From NCBI GenBank assembly GCA_963832965.1, contig CAWHVW010000005.1:558001-622000 (forward strand): 64,000 nt of DNA, read 5' to 3'. The stretch comes from CAWACP01 sp963832965. GTDB lineage: Bacteria; Acidobacteriota; Terriglobia; Bryobacterales; Bryobacteraceae. Below the pieces are notes generated by a model. The model worked only from the letters and a program-made list of their open reading frames with translations, did not search any database and was not told the DNA's origin. Of the stretch, positions 25,060-33,559 are shown one piece after another. The position numbers and the translations under genes are program-made. Each line of letters opens with the position of its first letter. The stretch's first letter is position 1.

Positions 25060-25980
25060 CTATTGTTTCTGTTCGACCAGGATCTCTCTTACCGCCGCGC
25101 GGAGGTCGTCCCGCGGGGGCGACAGGTAGAGCGTCTGGGACGGGAACGCGAGGGCGATGCCGGTCTCGTCGAAGCGGCGCTTGAGGCGGCGGTTCATTTC
25201 TCGCGCGATGTTCCATTGCTGCATGGGCAGGGTGCGGAAGCGGAATTTGATGACCGCGCCGGAGCTGCCCAGCGAATCGACGCCGAGCATTTCGATGGGG
25301 TCCAGAATGGTTTGCGACCAGGGCTCCTCGGCGCGCAGCTCGCCGGCAAGTTCGATCACCACTTTCATGACGCGGTCCAGGTCCTGCCCGAAGTCCACGG
25401 TGACGTTGAAGACCGCGTACGAGAAATCGCGAGTGAGATTAGCGAGCTTCTGAATGGAGCCATTGGGAATGACGTGGACGGCACCGTCTTCGCTGCGCAG
25501 GACGGTGGTGCGGAGATTGATTTCCTCCACCAGGCCGCTGGTCCCGTCGATGACCGCGACGTCATGAATTCTTAACTGGTTCTCGGCCAGCATGAACATG
25601 CCGCTCAGGACGTCCTTGATCAGGCTCTGCGCGCCGAATCCGACGGCCACGCCAACTACGCCCGCGCCGGCGATCAGCGGCTCGACATTGAAGCGCAGTT
25701 CGTGCAGCATCATGACGAACGCGGCGGTCCAGATGACGGCAGCCAGTGCGCTGCTGACCACGCGGGTCATGGTGTTGACGCGCTTTTGCAGCTCCATATC
25801 GCCGACGCCGCCGCTCTGGGCCTTGCGAACCATGTGCACACGAAGGGTATTCACCGCCCGGTGAGCGGCCAGCGAGCCGATCCACGCCAGCAGGAGGATG
25901 GTGATGAGTCGCGCGCCAGTCAGGATGTAAGGAAGCAGGTAATCCAACGTAAAATCGACGTGGCTGTGCATCACCTCCAT
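25060..25980 (-). CDS. MscS-family mechanosensitive channel
   Basis: This 306-residue inner-membrane channel releases solutes under osmotic downshock. Three membrane segments precede residue 130. The pore helix region 'GAGVVGVAVGFGAQSLIKDV' is the TM3 signature, with alternating Gly/Ala and the 'GFGAQ' turn. The beta-domain follows ('LSGMFMLAENQLRIHDVAVI', 'VIPNGSIQKLANLTRD'), then the alpha/beta C-terminal domain. Length and order match small YbdG/MscS-like channels. The start could be ATG 25980 or the ATG nine bases later, which has GGAGGTG directly in front. Monocistronic. Confidence 0.92.
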   Translation of the reverse strand: MEVMHSHVDFTLDYLLPYILTGARLITILLLAWIGSLAAHRAVNTLRVHMVRKAQSGGVGDMELQKRVNTMTRVVSSALAAVIWTAAFVMMLHELRFNVEPLIAGAGVVGVAVGFGAQSLIKDVLSGMFMLAENQLRIHDVAVIDGTSGLVEEINLRTTVLRSEDGAVHVIPNGSIQKLANLTRDFSYAVFNVTVDFGQDLDRVMKVVIELAGELRAEEPWSQTILDPIEMLGVDSLGSSGAVIKFRFRTLPMQQWNIAREMNRRLKRRFDETGIALAFPSQTLYLSPPRDDLRAAVREILVEQKQ

Positions 25981-26037
25981 AGTGAATCACACCGGCGGTA
26001 ACCAGCGCGCGACGGCGCTCGTCGCAAGTACAGCACT

Positions 26038-26841
26038 GTGAAGATCTTCTTGTTACTCATTTCAGCCGCTCTTCCTTGTTGCGCCGCGGACGCGACGCTG
26101 CTCGACAGCGGGTACCAGCAGATGTACGACCTGCAGTTCGAGCGCGCGCACCAATCCTTTCACCAGTGGGAGCAACTGCATCCCGATGACGCGCTTGGTC
26201 CGGTTTCCGACGGCGCCGCGTACTTGTTCTCGGAATTTGACCGGATGCAGATTCTGCAATCGGAATTCTTTGTGGACAACGCCAGCTTTCTGCACATCCG
26301 CCGGCTGGACCCCGACCCCGCGGTGAAAGCCAGCTTCGAGAGCGCGCTGGCGAGGGGGCAATCGATTGCGGACGGCGTGCTGAAGCGCTCGCCGGACGAT
26401 GAGAACGCGCTGTTGGCCACGGTATTGCGGCTCGGTTTGCACGCCGACTATCTGGCGCTGGTGGAGAAGCGGTACCTGACTTCGCTGGGCGAAGTGAAGG
26501 AGGGCCGGGAGCTGGCGGGCAAACTGCTGGCGGCGCATCCGCAGTGTTACGACGCGTATCTGGCCATCGGGGTGGAAAATTACCTGCTGAGTCTGAAACC
26601 GGCGCCCATTCGCTGGCTGCTGCGTCTGGGCGGCGCGCAGACGGACAAGGACGTGGGGATCGCGAATCTGCGGCTCACCGCGGGGAAGGGCCGCTACCTG
26701 ATGCCCTATGCACGGCTGCTGCTGGCGGTGGCGGCGCTGCGCGACAACAACCGGCCGCAGGCGAAGCGCACGCTGGCGTGGCTGGCCGGAGAGTACCCGC
26801 AAAACCGGCTCTACCGTGAAGAACTTGCTAAATTACAGTGA
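26038..26841 (+). CDS. exported TPR-like protein
   Basis: This 267-residue protein starts at GTG 26038. The N-terminus 'KIFLLLISAALPCCAADA' is a signal peptide, possibly a lipobox variant around the two cysteines. The remainder is alpha-helical with TPR-like pairs ('SGYQQMYDLQFERAHQSF', 'GRELAGKLLAAHPQCYDAYL', 'ARLLLAVAALRDNNRPQAKR'). Such proteins usually scaffold envelope complexes. It is separated by 51 bases from the polyketide synthase gene and could be in the same transcript. No specific function is recognised. Confidence 0.68.
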   Translation: MKIFLLLISAALPCCAADATLLDSGYQQMYDLQFERAHQSFHQWEQLHPDDALGPVSDGAAYLFSEFDRMQILQSEFFVDNASFLHIRRLDPDPAVKASFESALARGQSIADGVLKRSPDDENALLATVLRLGLHADYLALVEKRYLTSLGEVKEGRELAGKLLAAHPQCYDAYLAIGVENYLLSLKPAPIRWLLRLGGAQTDKDVGIANLRLTAGKGRYLMPYARLLLAVAALRDNNRPQAKRTLAWLAGEYPQNRLYREELAKLQ

Positions 26842-26892
26842 ATATGACTTTTGGTCATCCGCTGTCGCTGCCTGAGCCGGGACAATGAACGA

Positions 26893-27942
26893 ATGAACAT
26901 CGTGGGCGCCGCGAGCGCGCTTCCCGAGCACTACTACCCGCAGCAGGTTCTCGGCGCCGCGCTGAAACAATATTGGGGCGACCGCATTGAGAACCCGCGC
27001 CTGGTGGAGTTGCTGCACGCCAACGTCGGGGTTGACGGCAAATATCTTTCGTTGCCCATGGAAGCCTATCCGGGGCTGGCCACGTGGGGGCAGGCGAATG
27101 AGGTGTGGATCAAGACCGCGGAAGAACTGGGGAGCCAGGCCATCTGCCGGGCGCTGACGCGCGCGGGTTTGGGCACGCCGGATATCGGCGCGCTGTTTTT
27201 CGTCTCCATCACCGGCATTTCCAGCCCGTCCATTGACGCGCGGCTGATCAATCGCATGGGGCTTTCGCCGAACATCCGGCGCGTGCCGATTTTCGGACTG
27301 GGATGCGTCGGGGGCGCGGCGGGCATCGCGCGGGCGGCCGATTATGTGCGGGCGTATCCGGGTCAGGTTGCGCTGTTGCTGTCCGTGGAATTGTGCTCGC
27401 TCACGTGGCAGAGGGATGACCTGTCCATGGCCAACCTGATCTCCTGCGCTTTATTCGGCGACGGCGCGGCGGCGGTGCTGATTGCCGGGTCCGAGCGCGA
27501 TTTGCCGGGGCCGAAGATCATTGATACGCGTTCCACGTTTTATCCGGACACTCAGGATGTGATGGGGTGGGACGTGTCGGAGAAGGGCTTCCGCATTGTT
27601 CTGTCGCCCGAGGTGCCGGATGTGGTGCGCGAACATCTGGGCCGGGATGCCGACCAGTTTCTGGCCGAGCACGATCTGACGCGAGCGGACATCGGTTGCT
27701 GGATTGTACACACCGGCGGGCCCAAAGTTCTGGAAGCGGCGGAGGCGGCGCTCGGCCTGCGGCCCAAAGAGCTGGCGGTGTCCTGGGATTGCCTGCGGAA
27801 GACGGGAAATCTGTCGTCCGCATCGGTGCTGCTGGTGTTGGAAGAGATCATGACGCGGCGGCGGCCCGAGGCGGGCACGTGGAGTGTGCTGGCGGCCATG
27901 GGGCCGGGGTTCTGCTCGGAACTGGTGTTGCTGCGCTGGTAG
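26893..27942 (+). CDS. type III polyketide synthase (chalcone/stilbene synthase family)
   Basis: This 349-residue homodimeric thiolase-fold enzyme condenses malonyl-CoA onto an acyl-CoA starter to form alkylpyrones, alkylresorcinols or similar products. The Cys-His-Asn triad is complete: C138 in 'FGLGCVGGAAG', H273 in 'WIVHTGGPKVL' and N306 in 'LRKTGNLSSASVL'. The C-terminal 'MGPGFCSELVLLRW' is the family GFGPG-like loop. The ATG at 26893 is chosen because homology starts there. An FAD oxidoreductase follows nine bases after the stop, a common partnership in bacterial type III PKS loci. KAS III (FabH) is the main alternative, but the loop patterns favour type III PKS. Confidence 0.88.
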   Translation: MNIVGAASALPEHYYPQQVLGAALKQYWGDRIENPRLVELLHANVGVDGKYLSLPMEAYPGLATWGQANEVWIKTAEELGSQAICRALTRAGLGTPDIGALFFVSITGISSPSIDARLINRMGLSPNIRRVPIFGLGCVGGAAGIARAADYVRAYPGQVALLLSVELCSLTWQRDDLSMANLISCALFGDGAAAVLIAGSERDLPGPKIIDTRSTFYPDTQDVMGWDVSEKGFRIVLSPEVPDVVREHLGRDADQFLAEHDLTRADIGCWIVHTGGPKVLEAAEAALGLRPKELAVSWDCLRKTGNLSSASVLLVLEEIMTRRRPEAGTWSVLAAMGPGFCSELVLLRW

Positions 27943-27950
27943 AAGCGAAC

Positions 27951-29054
27951 ATGGTCAGGACGGACATTCTGGTTGTGGGGGGCGGGCCTGCCGGTCTGGC
28001 CACGGCCATTGCGGCGAGCCGCCGGGGCTTCCGGGTTACGGTGGCCGACGCGGGCCGGCCTCCCATCGATAAAGCCTGCGGGGAAGGTCTTATGCCCGAG
28101 GCGCTGGAGGCCACGGGGCGTTTGGGCTTGTCGATTCCCTCCGAGGAATCATTTTCGTTTCGGGGAGTCCGCTTTGTTGGTTCCGGCGGGACGTCGGCCA
28201 CGGCGAATTTTCCGAGGGGTTTCGGAGCCGGCGTGCGGCGAACCACTTTGCACCGGATTCTTGCCGAGCAGGCCGAACGGGCGGGGGTGGATCTGCATTG
28301 GGACGATCCGGTGACGGGCATGGAGGGCGAGGTTGTCCGCACCCGGTCCACCGCGTTTCATGCGCGCTGGATTGTGGGCGCGGACGGAGGGAAATCACGG
28401 GTGCGCGCGTGGGCGGGTCTGGACGATTGCTCGCGGGAGGCGCGCAGGTTCGGGTTCCGGCGCCATCATGGCATTGCGCCGTGGACGAACCACGTGGAGA
28501 TTTATTGGGGCCCGGCGTTTCAGATTTACGTGACGCCGGTTGCTCCGGAGGAGATCTCGGTCGCGCTGCTGGCGCGCGATGCGCATTTGCGCCTGGATGA
28601 CGCTCTGGAGCGCTTCCCGGAATTGCGGGCGCGGCTGGCCGGGGCCGAGCAGATCAGCAATGAACGGGGCGGGATCACGGCCACGCGCACGCTTCGCGCG
28701 GTCTATCGGGGGAGGGTGGTTCTGGTTGGCGACGCCTCCGGTTCGGTGGACGCCATCACGGGAGAGGGGCTGGGTATTGCTTTCCAGCAGGCGCTGGCGC
28801 TGGTGGAAGCGCTGCAGCGGGCCGACCTGCGGGAATATGCCGCGGCGCATCGGCGCATCGCACGGCGGCCTGCGTTCATGGCCGATTTCATGCTGCTGAT
28901 GGACCGCTGGCCTCTGCTGCAGACGCGCGCTTTGGGGGTGTTCGCGAGGCGCCCGGACATTTTCGCGCGATTGCTGGCCATGCACGTGGGACAACTGCCC
29001 GTGCTGGATTTCGCCGCCGCGAGTGTTGGGCTGGCCTGGCGAATGCTGCTGTAA
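27951..29054 (+). CDS. FAD-dependent oxidoreductase (geranylgeranyl-reductase-like)
   Basis: This 367-residue flavoprotein starts at ATG 27951. The N-terminal dinucleotide fold is 'ILVVGGGPAGLATAIAASRR' (GxGxxG). The family signature 'ACGEGLMPEALEATGRLGL' is shared with PKS-associated and geranylgeranyl reductase-type enzymes. 'IVGADGGKSRVRAWAG' and 'VVLVGDASGSVDAITGEGLG' complete the FAD site. It directly follows the type III PKS and probably oxidises or hydroxylates its product, or reduces a lipid-like substrate. The 3' part of the frame beyond the FAD site is helical, as in relatives. Confidence 0.86.
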   Translation: MVRTDILVVGGGPAGLATAIAASRRGFRVTVADAGRPPIDKACGEGLMPEALEATGRLGLSIPSEESFSFRGVRFVGSGGTSATANFPRGFGAGVRRTTLHRILAEQAERAGVDLHWDDPVTGMEGEVVRTRSTAFHARWIVGADGGKSRVRAWAGLDDCSREARRFGFRRHHGIAPWTNHVEIYWGPAFQIYVTPVAPEEISVALLARDAHLRLDDALERFPELRARLAGAEQISNERGGITATRTLRAVYRGRVVLVGDASGSVDAITGEGLGIAFQQALALVEALQRADLREYAAAHRRIARRPAFMADFMLLMDRWPLLQTRALGVFARRPDIFARLLAMHVGQLPVLDFAAASVGLAWRMLL

Positions 29055-29104
29055 GGAGTAATCGATGCTTGCGCGGGAGATGGTGCCGCAACCGGACCGG
29101 AGTT

Positions 29105-29471
29105 TCATTGCGCGCGGTGAGGACCGAAGCTGATTCGCGCGGCGCCTGGCCGCAGAACCACGAAGGCCCCCGCGAGGCGCGCGCCGTGGTCTCGCACCAG
29201 TTTCACAACCGCCTCTCCGAGCGTGCCTCTCGCGGAGGGTGGGGAATCGGATCAGGATTACGCCGGGCGAGTCCGCGCTTCCCGCGAAAACGAGCCATCC
29301 GAAGTCCTTGTCCTCGGTCAGAAGAACAGGGTTGTCGGCAAGCGCAAGTTCCATTACCTCTTTGTCGACGGAGCGGTGTCGAAACTCGCTCACCGCGAGC
29401 ACGTCGTGACCCTCTTCGCGCAAAGATCGAACCGCGGCGAAATCACAGCACTCGTCCGCGAGAAAGCGCAT
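29105..29471 (-). pseudogene. frameshifted DUF5615 PIN-like toxin
   Basis: From ATG 29471 the reading gives 'MRFLADECCDFAAVRSLREE' and 'NPVLLTEDKDFGWLVFAG', matching the DUF5615 (Mut7-C/PIN-like) toxin family with its acidic residues, up to 'VILIRFPTLRER'. Around 29222-29235 the frame must shift by one base. The other frame then continues with 'GTLGEAVVKLVRDHGARLAG' and ends 'ISFGPHRAQ' at TGA 29105, the normal C-terminus. The span is 367 bases, one more than a multiple of three, as expected for one inserted base. The cognate DUF433 antitoxin gene upstream is intact. A sequencing error is the alternative. Confidence 0.8.
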
Positions 29472-29481
29472 TCGGCTGGGT

Positions 29482-29709
29482 TTACTGCGAGCTGAGCGAC
29501 ACGACGGTTTCGTGGGCAATGGTATCCGCCGCGTAGCCGAGTGCGGCGCGCACGTCGTCTGCGGTCAACCGGGGGTATTGATCCAGGAGATCCGCGGTCG
29601 TCGCACCCTCGGCGAGCTTGCGCAGCACAAGCTCCACCGGCACGCGGGTCCCGCGAATCACGGGCTTACCCTGCATGACTTCGGGGTTGATTTCGATGCG
29701 CTCGCTCAT
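29482..29709 (-). CDS. DUF433-family antitoxin
   Basis: This 75-residue protein is typical of the DUF433 family: 'INPEVMQGKPVIRGTRVPVE' (the 'GkPvIrGTRi' signature) and 'LVLRKLAEGATTADLLDQYP', then a helix-turn-helix-like 'LTADDVRAALGYAADTI'. These proteins act as antitoxins and DNA-binding autorepressors for DUF5615 PIN-like toxins. It precedes the frameshifted toxin by 10 bases, the normal operon order. The start is ATG 29709, with TGGAGGTGCG upstream. Confidence 0.9.
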   Translation of the reverse strand: MSERIEINPEVMQGKPVIRGTRVPVELVLRKLAEGATTADLLDQYPRLTADDVRAALGYAADTIAHETVVSLSSQ

Positions 29710-29772
29710 AGCTCACACGCACCTCCAATTGTACCGGAATCGTGGCGATTGCTTGTTCCGCCAGGCTCTGTT

Positions 29773-30963
29773 CTACGTCCCGCGCATGAACTTCCTGATG
29801 GATGCCGTGGCCTGCTTCAGCCGGTGATCGTTCTCCACCAGGGCGAAGCGCACGAAGCCTTCTCCCAGCGGGCCGAAACCGATGCCCGGCGACACCGCCA
29901 CCAGCGCTTTCTCCATCAGCAGTTTGGAGAATTCCAGCGATCCGCCTTCGCGCCACGGTTCGGGAACGGGCGCCCAGACGAACATGGTGCCGCGCGGAGG
30001 TTCCACGTGCCAGCCGGCGCGGTCCAGCCCCTGGATCAGGACATCGCGACGCCGCTGATAAGTGGCGCGGATGCGCTCGGTTTCGTCGGCGCATTCGCGC
30101 AGGGCGATGATGGACGCGATCTGGATGGGTTGAAAGATGCCGTAATCCAGATAGCTCTTGATGCGCGCCAGCGCGCCGATCAGACGCTTGTTGCCGAGGC
30201 AGAAGCCCACGCGCCAGCCGGCCATGTTGAAGCTCTTGGACAGCGAAAAGATCTCCACGCCGATCTCCTTCGCGCCATCCACCTGCAGCAGGCTGGGCGG
30301 CTTGTAGCCGTCGAAGCCGAGGTCGGCGTAGGCGAAATCGTGCACGATGATGGTGCCGTGTTTAGCGGCCATGGGCACCAGCTCGCGGAAGAAATCGATC
30401 TCCACGCACTGCGTGGTGGGGTTGTGCGGAAACGAAATCAGAATCATTTTCGGTTTTCGCGAGGTGCGGTAGAGATCTTCCAGGGAATTGAGGAAGCTGG
30501 CCGGGTCGGGCATGGGAATGGTGCAGGCGTGCCCTTCGGCCATGATGACGCCGTATTGGTGGATGGGGTAGGCGGGGTTGGGCGAAGCGACGATGTCGCC
30601 CGGCCCGATGACGGCGAACAGCAGGTGCGCCAGCGCGTCCTTGGCGCCGATGGTGGCGATGGCTTCCGTTTCCGGATCCAGCTCCACGCCGTAGCCTTCC
30701 TTGTAGCGCTTGACGATTTCCTCGCGCAGCCGGGGAATGCCGCGGGACATGGAATAGCGGTGGTTGCGCGGGTTGCGGGCGGCTTCCACCATTTTGTTCA
30801 CCACCGCGCGCGGCGTGGACCCGTCGGGGTTGCCCATGCCGAGGTCCACCACATCCTGCTGTGCCGCGCGCGCCTTTGCCTTCATCTCATTGATGACGGC
30901 AAACACGTAGGGCGGCAGCTTCTGGATGCGGTAGAACTCCTGCTGGGTTTCGACGGTTGGCAT
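29773..30963 (-). CDS. class I/II aminotransferase (AlaC-like)
   Basis: This PLP enzyme has 396 residues. The PLP-binding lysine is in 'IFSLSKSFNMAGWRVGF', Asn/Asp/Tyr ligands are in 'FPHNPTTQC' and 'VHDFAYADLGFDGYKPPS', and the carboxylate-binding Arg is near 'GFVRFALVEN'. The overall pattern ('GMGNPDGSTPRAVVNKMVEA') is that of the AlaC glutamate-pyruvate transaminase and the related LL-diaminopimelate aminotransferase group. A role as N-succinyl-diaminopimelate aminotransferase (DapC function) is worth considering because dapD and a candidate dapE are in the window, but AlaC is the simpler call. Monocistronic. Confidence 0.85.
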   Translation of the reverse strand: MPTVETQQEFYRIQKLPPYVFAVINEMKAKARAAQQDVVDLGMGNPDGSTPRAVVNKMVEAARNPRNHRYSMSRGIPRLREEIVKRYKEGYGVELDPETEAIATIGAKDALAHLLFAVIGPGDIVASPNPAYPIHQYGVIMAEGHACTIPMPDPASFLNSLEDLYRTSRKPKMILISFPHNPTTQCVEIDFFRELVPMAAKHGTIIVHDFAYADLGFDGYKPPSLLQVDGAKEIGVEIFSLSKSFNMAGWRVGFCLGNKRLIGALARIKSYLDYGIFQPIQIASIIALRECADETERIRATYQRRRDVLIQGLDRAGWHVEPPRGTMFVWAPVPEPWREGGSLEFSKLLMEKALVAVSPGIGFGPLGEGFVRFALVENDHRLKQATASIRKFMRGT

Positions 30964-30982
30964 ATAAAACTATTCTACGTAA

Positions 30983-31005
30983 GGCAGGGCACGGCCCTGC
31001 CCCAC
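30983..31005 (+). repeat. REP-like palindrome, copy 2
   Basis: GGCAGGGC-ACG-GCCCTGCC followed by CCAC. It differs from the other copies only in the loop (ACG for ATG). It lies between the divergent aminotransferase and YkgJ-type genes. Confidence 0.85.
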
Positions 31006-31024
31006 GGGACGGTACTCTGGAGGG

Positions 31025-31528
31025 ATGCTTACCGATCTCGTCCAGATCCGGCGCATGGGCGAGAAGAAGCGCGAGGAAAACGGCCGGTTCCGGGCCTGGC
31101 TGAAGCGCCACAATTTCGTGGAACGGCGGCTGAAGCGCATCGCCGAAGAAGTGGCCGAGGCCACCAATTGCCTGGCCTGCGCCAACTGCTGCCGGGTGGC
31201 CACCACGCGGGTGACCGATCGCGACGTCGAGCGTCTCTCGAAATTTCTGGGAATGAAGCCGGCGGTCCTGGTGAAAGAGTACACCGTGAAAACCGAAGAC
31301 GAGGGACGCATTCTGCTGCGGAACGAAAATGGCTGCGTTTTTCTGAGCGGCAACGAGTGCACCGTCTACGAGGGGCGTCCGGATACGTGCCGGGATTTCC
31401 CGCATTTGACGCACGGCGCCGGGTCGTTTCTCAGCCGCATGTGGCAGATGCCCGACCGCGCCACATATTGCCCCATCGTTTACAATTCGCTGGAGGCTTT
31501 TAAAGACGAAACCGGATTCCGCAAATAA
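31025..31528 (+). CDS. YkgJ-family cysteine-cluster protein
   Basis: This 167-residue protein has the family pattern of spaced cysteines: 'NCLACANCCRVATTRV' near residue 46, 'ENGCVFLSGNECTVYEGRPD' near 105, then 'TCRDFPHLTH' and a final 'ATYCPIVYNS'. The family (formerly UPF0153) is thought to bind zinc or an iron-sulfur cluster; its reaction is not established. The ATG at 31025 follows 'CTGGAGGG' closely. It may be co-transcribed with the exported cysteine protein 20 bases downstream. Confidence 0.88.
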   Translation: MLTDLVQIRRMGEKKREENGRFRAWLKRHNFVERRLKRIAEEVAEATNCLACANCCRVATTRVTDRDVERLSKFLGMKPAVLVKEYTVKTEDEGRILLRNENGCVFLSGNECTVYEGRPDTCRDFPHLTHGAGSFLSRMWQMPDRATYCPIVYNSLEAFKDETGFRK

Positions 31529-31548
31529 GCGGGATGTGCGAGGCTGTT

Positions 31549-32076
31549 ATGAGTATGACCCGAACCACCAGAATGCTCTTGTGCGGCGCCGCAGCCGCCA
31601 TGCTCACTCTCATTGCTCAGGATTCGACAACGTTGCATCCGGAGATGACCGTTGGCCCGGATGCGGGTTCCTGGGACAAACCCGCCGCCACGCTTGGCCA
31701 GAAGCCGGCGGCGGACTGGACCGACACCACCGTCAACGCCGGCGTGGCGAAGAAGCCGCTCGATGGCAAAGCGGTAACCGTGACTGGCGAGATTATCGAC
31801 TTGTCGTGCTACCTGCAACTGGGCAAGCACGGCGAAAAGCACAAGGCCTGCGGCACGAAATGCCTGCAGAGCGGACAACCGATCGGCCTGCTGACCAGGG
31901 ACGGCACGGTTTACATGCTGATGGCCGAGGAGCACGATCCGCGCCGCGACGGCCAGACCGGGGATTTGCGCAAGGCGGCCATCGACAATTTCGCGAAGAT
32001 CGTTGAGGTGAACGGCACGGAGACCTCAGTCAACGGGTTCCGTTCGCTATACGTGCAGGGGTACGTTTCGAAGTAG
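31549..32076 (+). CDS. exported cysteine-containing protein of unknown function
   Basis: This 175-residue protein starts at ATG 31549, five bases after GAGG; an earlier ATG at 31534 is possible. 'TRMLLCGAAAAMLTLIAQ' is a signal peptide. After a Pro/Ala-rich linker comes a small beta-barrel-like domain, 'VTVTGEIIDLSCYLQLGKHG' then 'KACGTKCLQSGQPIGLLTRD', with three cysteines that could bind metal or form a disulfide. Proteins with this 'GEIxDxxCY...CAxxCxxxGxP' pattern are widespread in acidobacteria and planctomycetes without known function. Confidence 0.68.
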   Translation: MSMTRTTRMLLCGAAAAMLTLIAQDSTTLHPEMTVGPDAGSWDKPAATLGQKPAADWTDTTVNAGVAKKPLDGKAVTVTGEIIDLSCYLQLGKHGEKHKACGTKCLQSGQPIGLLTRDGTVYMLMAEEHDPRRDGQTGDLRKAAIDNFAKIVEVNGTETSVNGFRSLYVQGYVSK

Positions 32077-32116
32077 GCGAATGGCAGCCCGCGGCGCTGC
32101 CCGGCTGTACACAGAC

Positions 32117-33295
32117 TCAGGCTTTCCGGGAGCGCGCCGGGCGTGGTTCCGGCGGGGTGAACGCGGCCGCGGTGGCTGCCCTGGCAATCGGCGGAATCCA
32201 TACATTGCCGGTGATCTCGGCCATGTACCGGTAGGAGAGTCCTTCGGCATCGCGGACAAAGGTCAGGGCCTCCGCACCATCTTCATAATCGATGCAAAGC
32301 GCGTCGCCGCCGCGCACCTGATCGGTGGCGATCAGGTTGGACATGGGCTGCACCACCAGCCGCTCGATGGCCCGTTTGAGGTGCCTTGCCCCGTACTTGA
32401 GGTCGGTTCCTTCCTCCAGCAGGTGCTTCCTGCCGTTATCCGTCACCTTGAAGATAAAGGCCTTTTCGGCGCTGCCGCGGAGCACGCGCTGCTGCACCAG
32501 ATTCAGCTCGATATCCACGATTTTGCGGAGTTCTTCCGTGCCCAGCGGCCGGAATGTGACGATCTTGTCAATGCGATTCATGAACTCCGGCGTGAACTTG
32601 CGGCGAGCGGCCTCCACCGCGGTGCGCTGGAGTTTGCCCTCCAGCTTGCCATCGTCCGAGGCGCCCGCGGCGATGGCCCTCGCGCTGGCCATGGCGCCGA
32701 ACCCCAGCGAGGGAGTCATCAGCGCGCTCATCTCCTGCGCGCCCAGATTGCCGGTCAGGAACACCAGGCAATGGGAGAAATCCACCCGGCGATTGTCGCC
32801 CAGAGTGAGGACGGCTTTGTCCAGAATGCCCAGCAGCAGGTTCCACAACGCGTCGCTGGCCTTTTCCACTTCGTCGAAAAGCACGAAACTGAGCCGCACC
32901 TGTTCGGTGTGGTGCTCATTCAGCACTTCCTGGCTGAGCAGGGCGTGGGTTTCGCGATGGCCCAGGTACCCGGGAGGCGAGCCGATGAGCTTGGCGATCT
33001 CGTGGCTGTGCTGAAACTCGCCGCAATCGACCTTGATCACGGCGCGCGGGTTGCGCACCAGAGTTTCCGCCGTGGCCTCCACGATGCGCGTCTTTCCCGA
33101 TCCCGTGGGGCCCAGAAACAGGAAGCTCCCGACCGGCCGGCCCGGCTGGTTCATGCCTGCCCGATGGGTCTGATAAACGCCGACGATCTGGTCAATCGCT
33201 TCATCCTGGCCCACCACCAGACGGCGCAAATTGCTCCGGAGTGCTTCCGCGTCGCTTCCGGTTCTGGTTGGGTCGAGTGTGAGCGCTGACTGCAT
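32117..33295 (-). CDS. single-module Clp-type AAA+ ATPase
   Basis: This 392-residue protein corresponds to one AAA+ module of ClpB/ClpC type (the D2 module) without N-domain, D1 or middle domain. It has Walker A 'GPTGSGKT' (62-69), pore loop 'GSPPGYLGHRE', Walker B 'FVLFDEVEKAS' (137-147), sensor 1 'FLTGNLG', arginine finger 'EFMNRIDKIVTF' and sensor 2 'YGARHLKRAIERL'. It should form a hexameric unfoldase or remodelling ring. The C-terminal 45 residues are an extra Pro/Ala-rich tail. The ATG at 33295 is preferred over 33322 because the conserved region follows closely. It is not a truncated clpB, since both ends look natural. Divergent from scpA. Confidence 0.82.
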   Translation of the reverse strand: MQSALTLDPTRTGSDAEALRSNLRRLVVGQDEAIDQIVGVYQTHRAGMNQPGRPVGSFLFLGPTGSGKTRIVEATAETLVRNPRAVIKVDCGEFQHSHEIAKLIGSPPGYLGHRETHALLSQEVLNEHHTEQVRLSFVLFDEVEKASDALWNLLLGILDKAVLTLGDNRRVDFSHCLVFLTGNLGAQEMSALMTPSLGFGAMASARAIAAGASDDGKLEGKLQRTAVEAARRKFTPEFMNRIDKIVTFRPLGTEELRKIVDIELNLVQQRVLRGSAEKAFIFKVTDNGRKHLLEEGTDLKYGARHLKRAIERLVVQPMSNLIATDQVRGGDALCIDYEDGAEALTFVRDAEGLSYRYMAEITGNVWIPPIARAATAAAFTPPEPRPARSRKA

Positions 33296-33559
33296 GAGTG
33301 TTATTCCAGATGCACACCTCAAGAGTGGCCGCCCGGCTCCGTTTTCTCTCCAGCCGTTGCGCCTGGGCCCCTTTTGAGATGCGCACAGAGAAGAGCACTT
33401 TGCTGGCCAACCCAGGCGCTGCGTGGTTTGTTGAGGTTGCGAACGACCGTTTCAGACTGGCCGGTTTGGGCGTATCGCCGAAGCCCAAATTGATGCGGTT
33501 TGGCCGCGGATGGGGTAAAACTCACAGGACCGCCAGGATGACGTCCGGCGCCCGCCGCT

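Noticed and set aside
28395..29104. Extension of the DUF5615 frame far into the FAD oxidoreductase region
   Set aside because: It results from the frameshift. The natural toxin end is in the other frame at 29105, and the extension is antisense.
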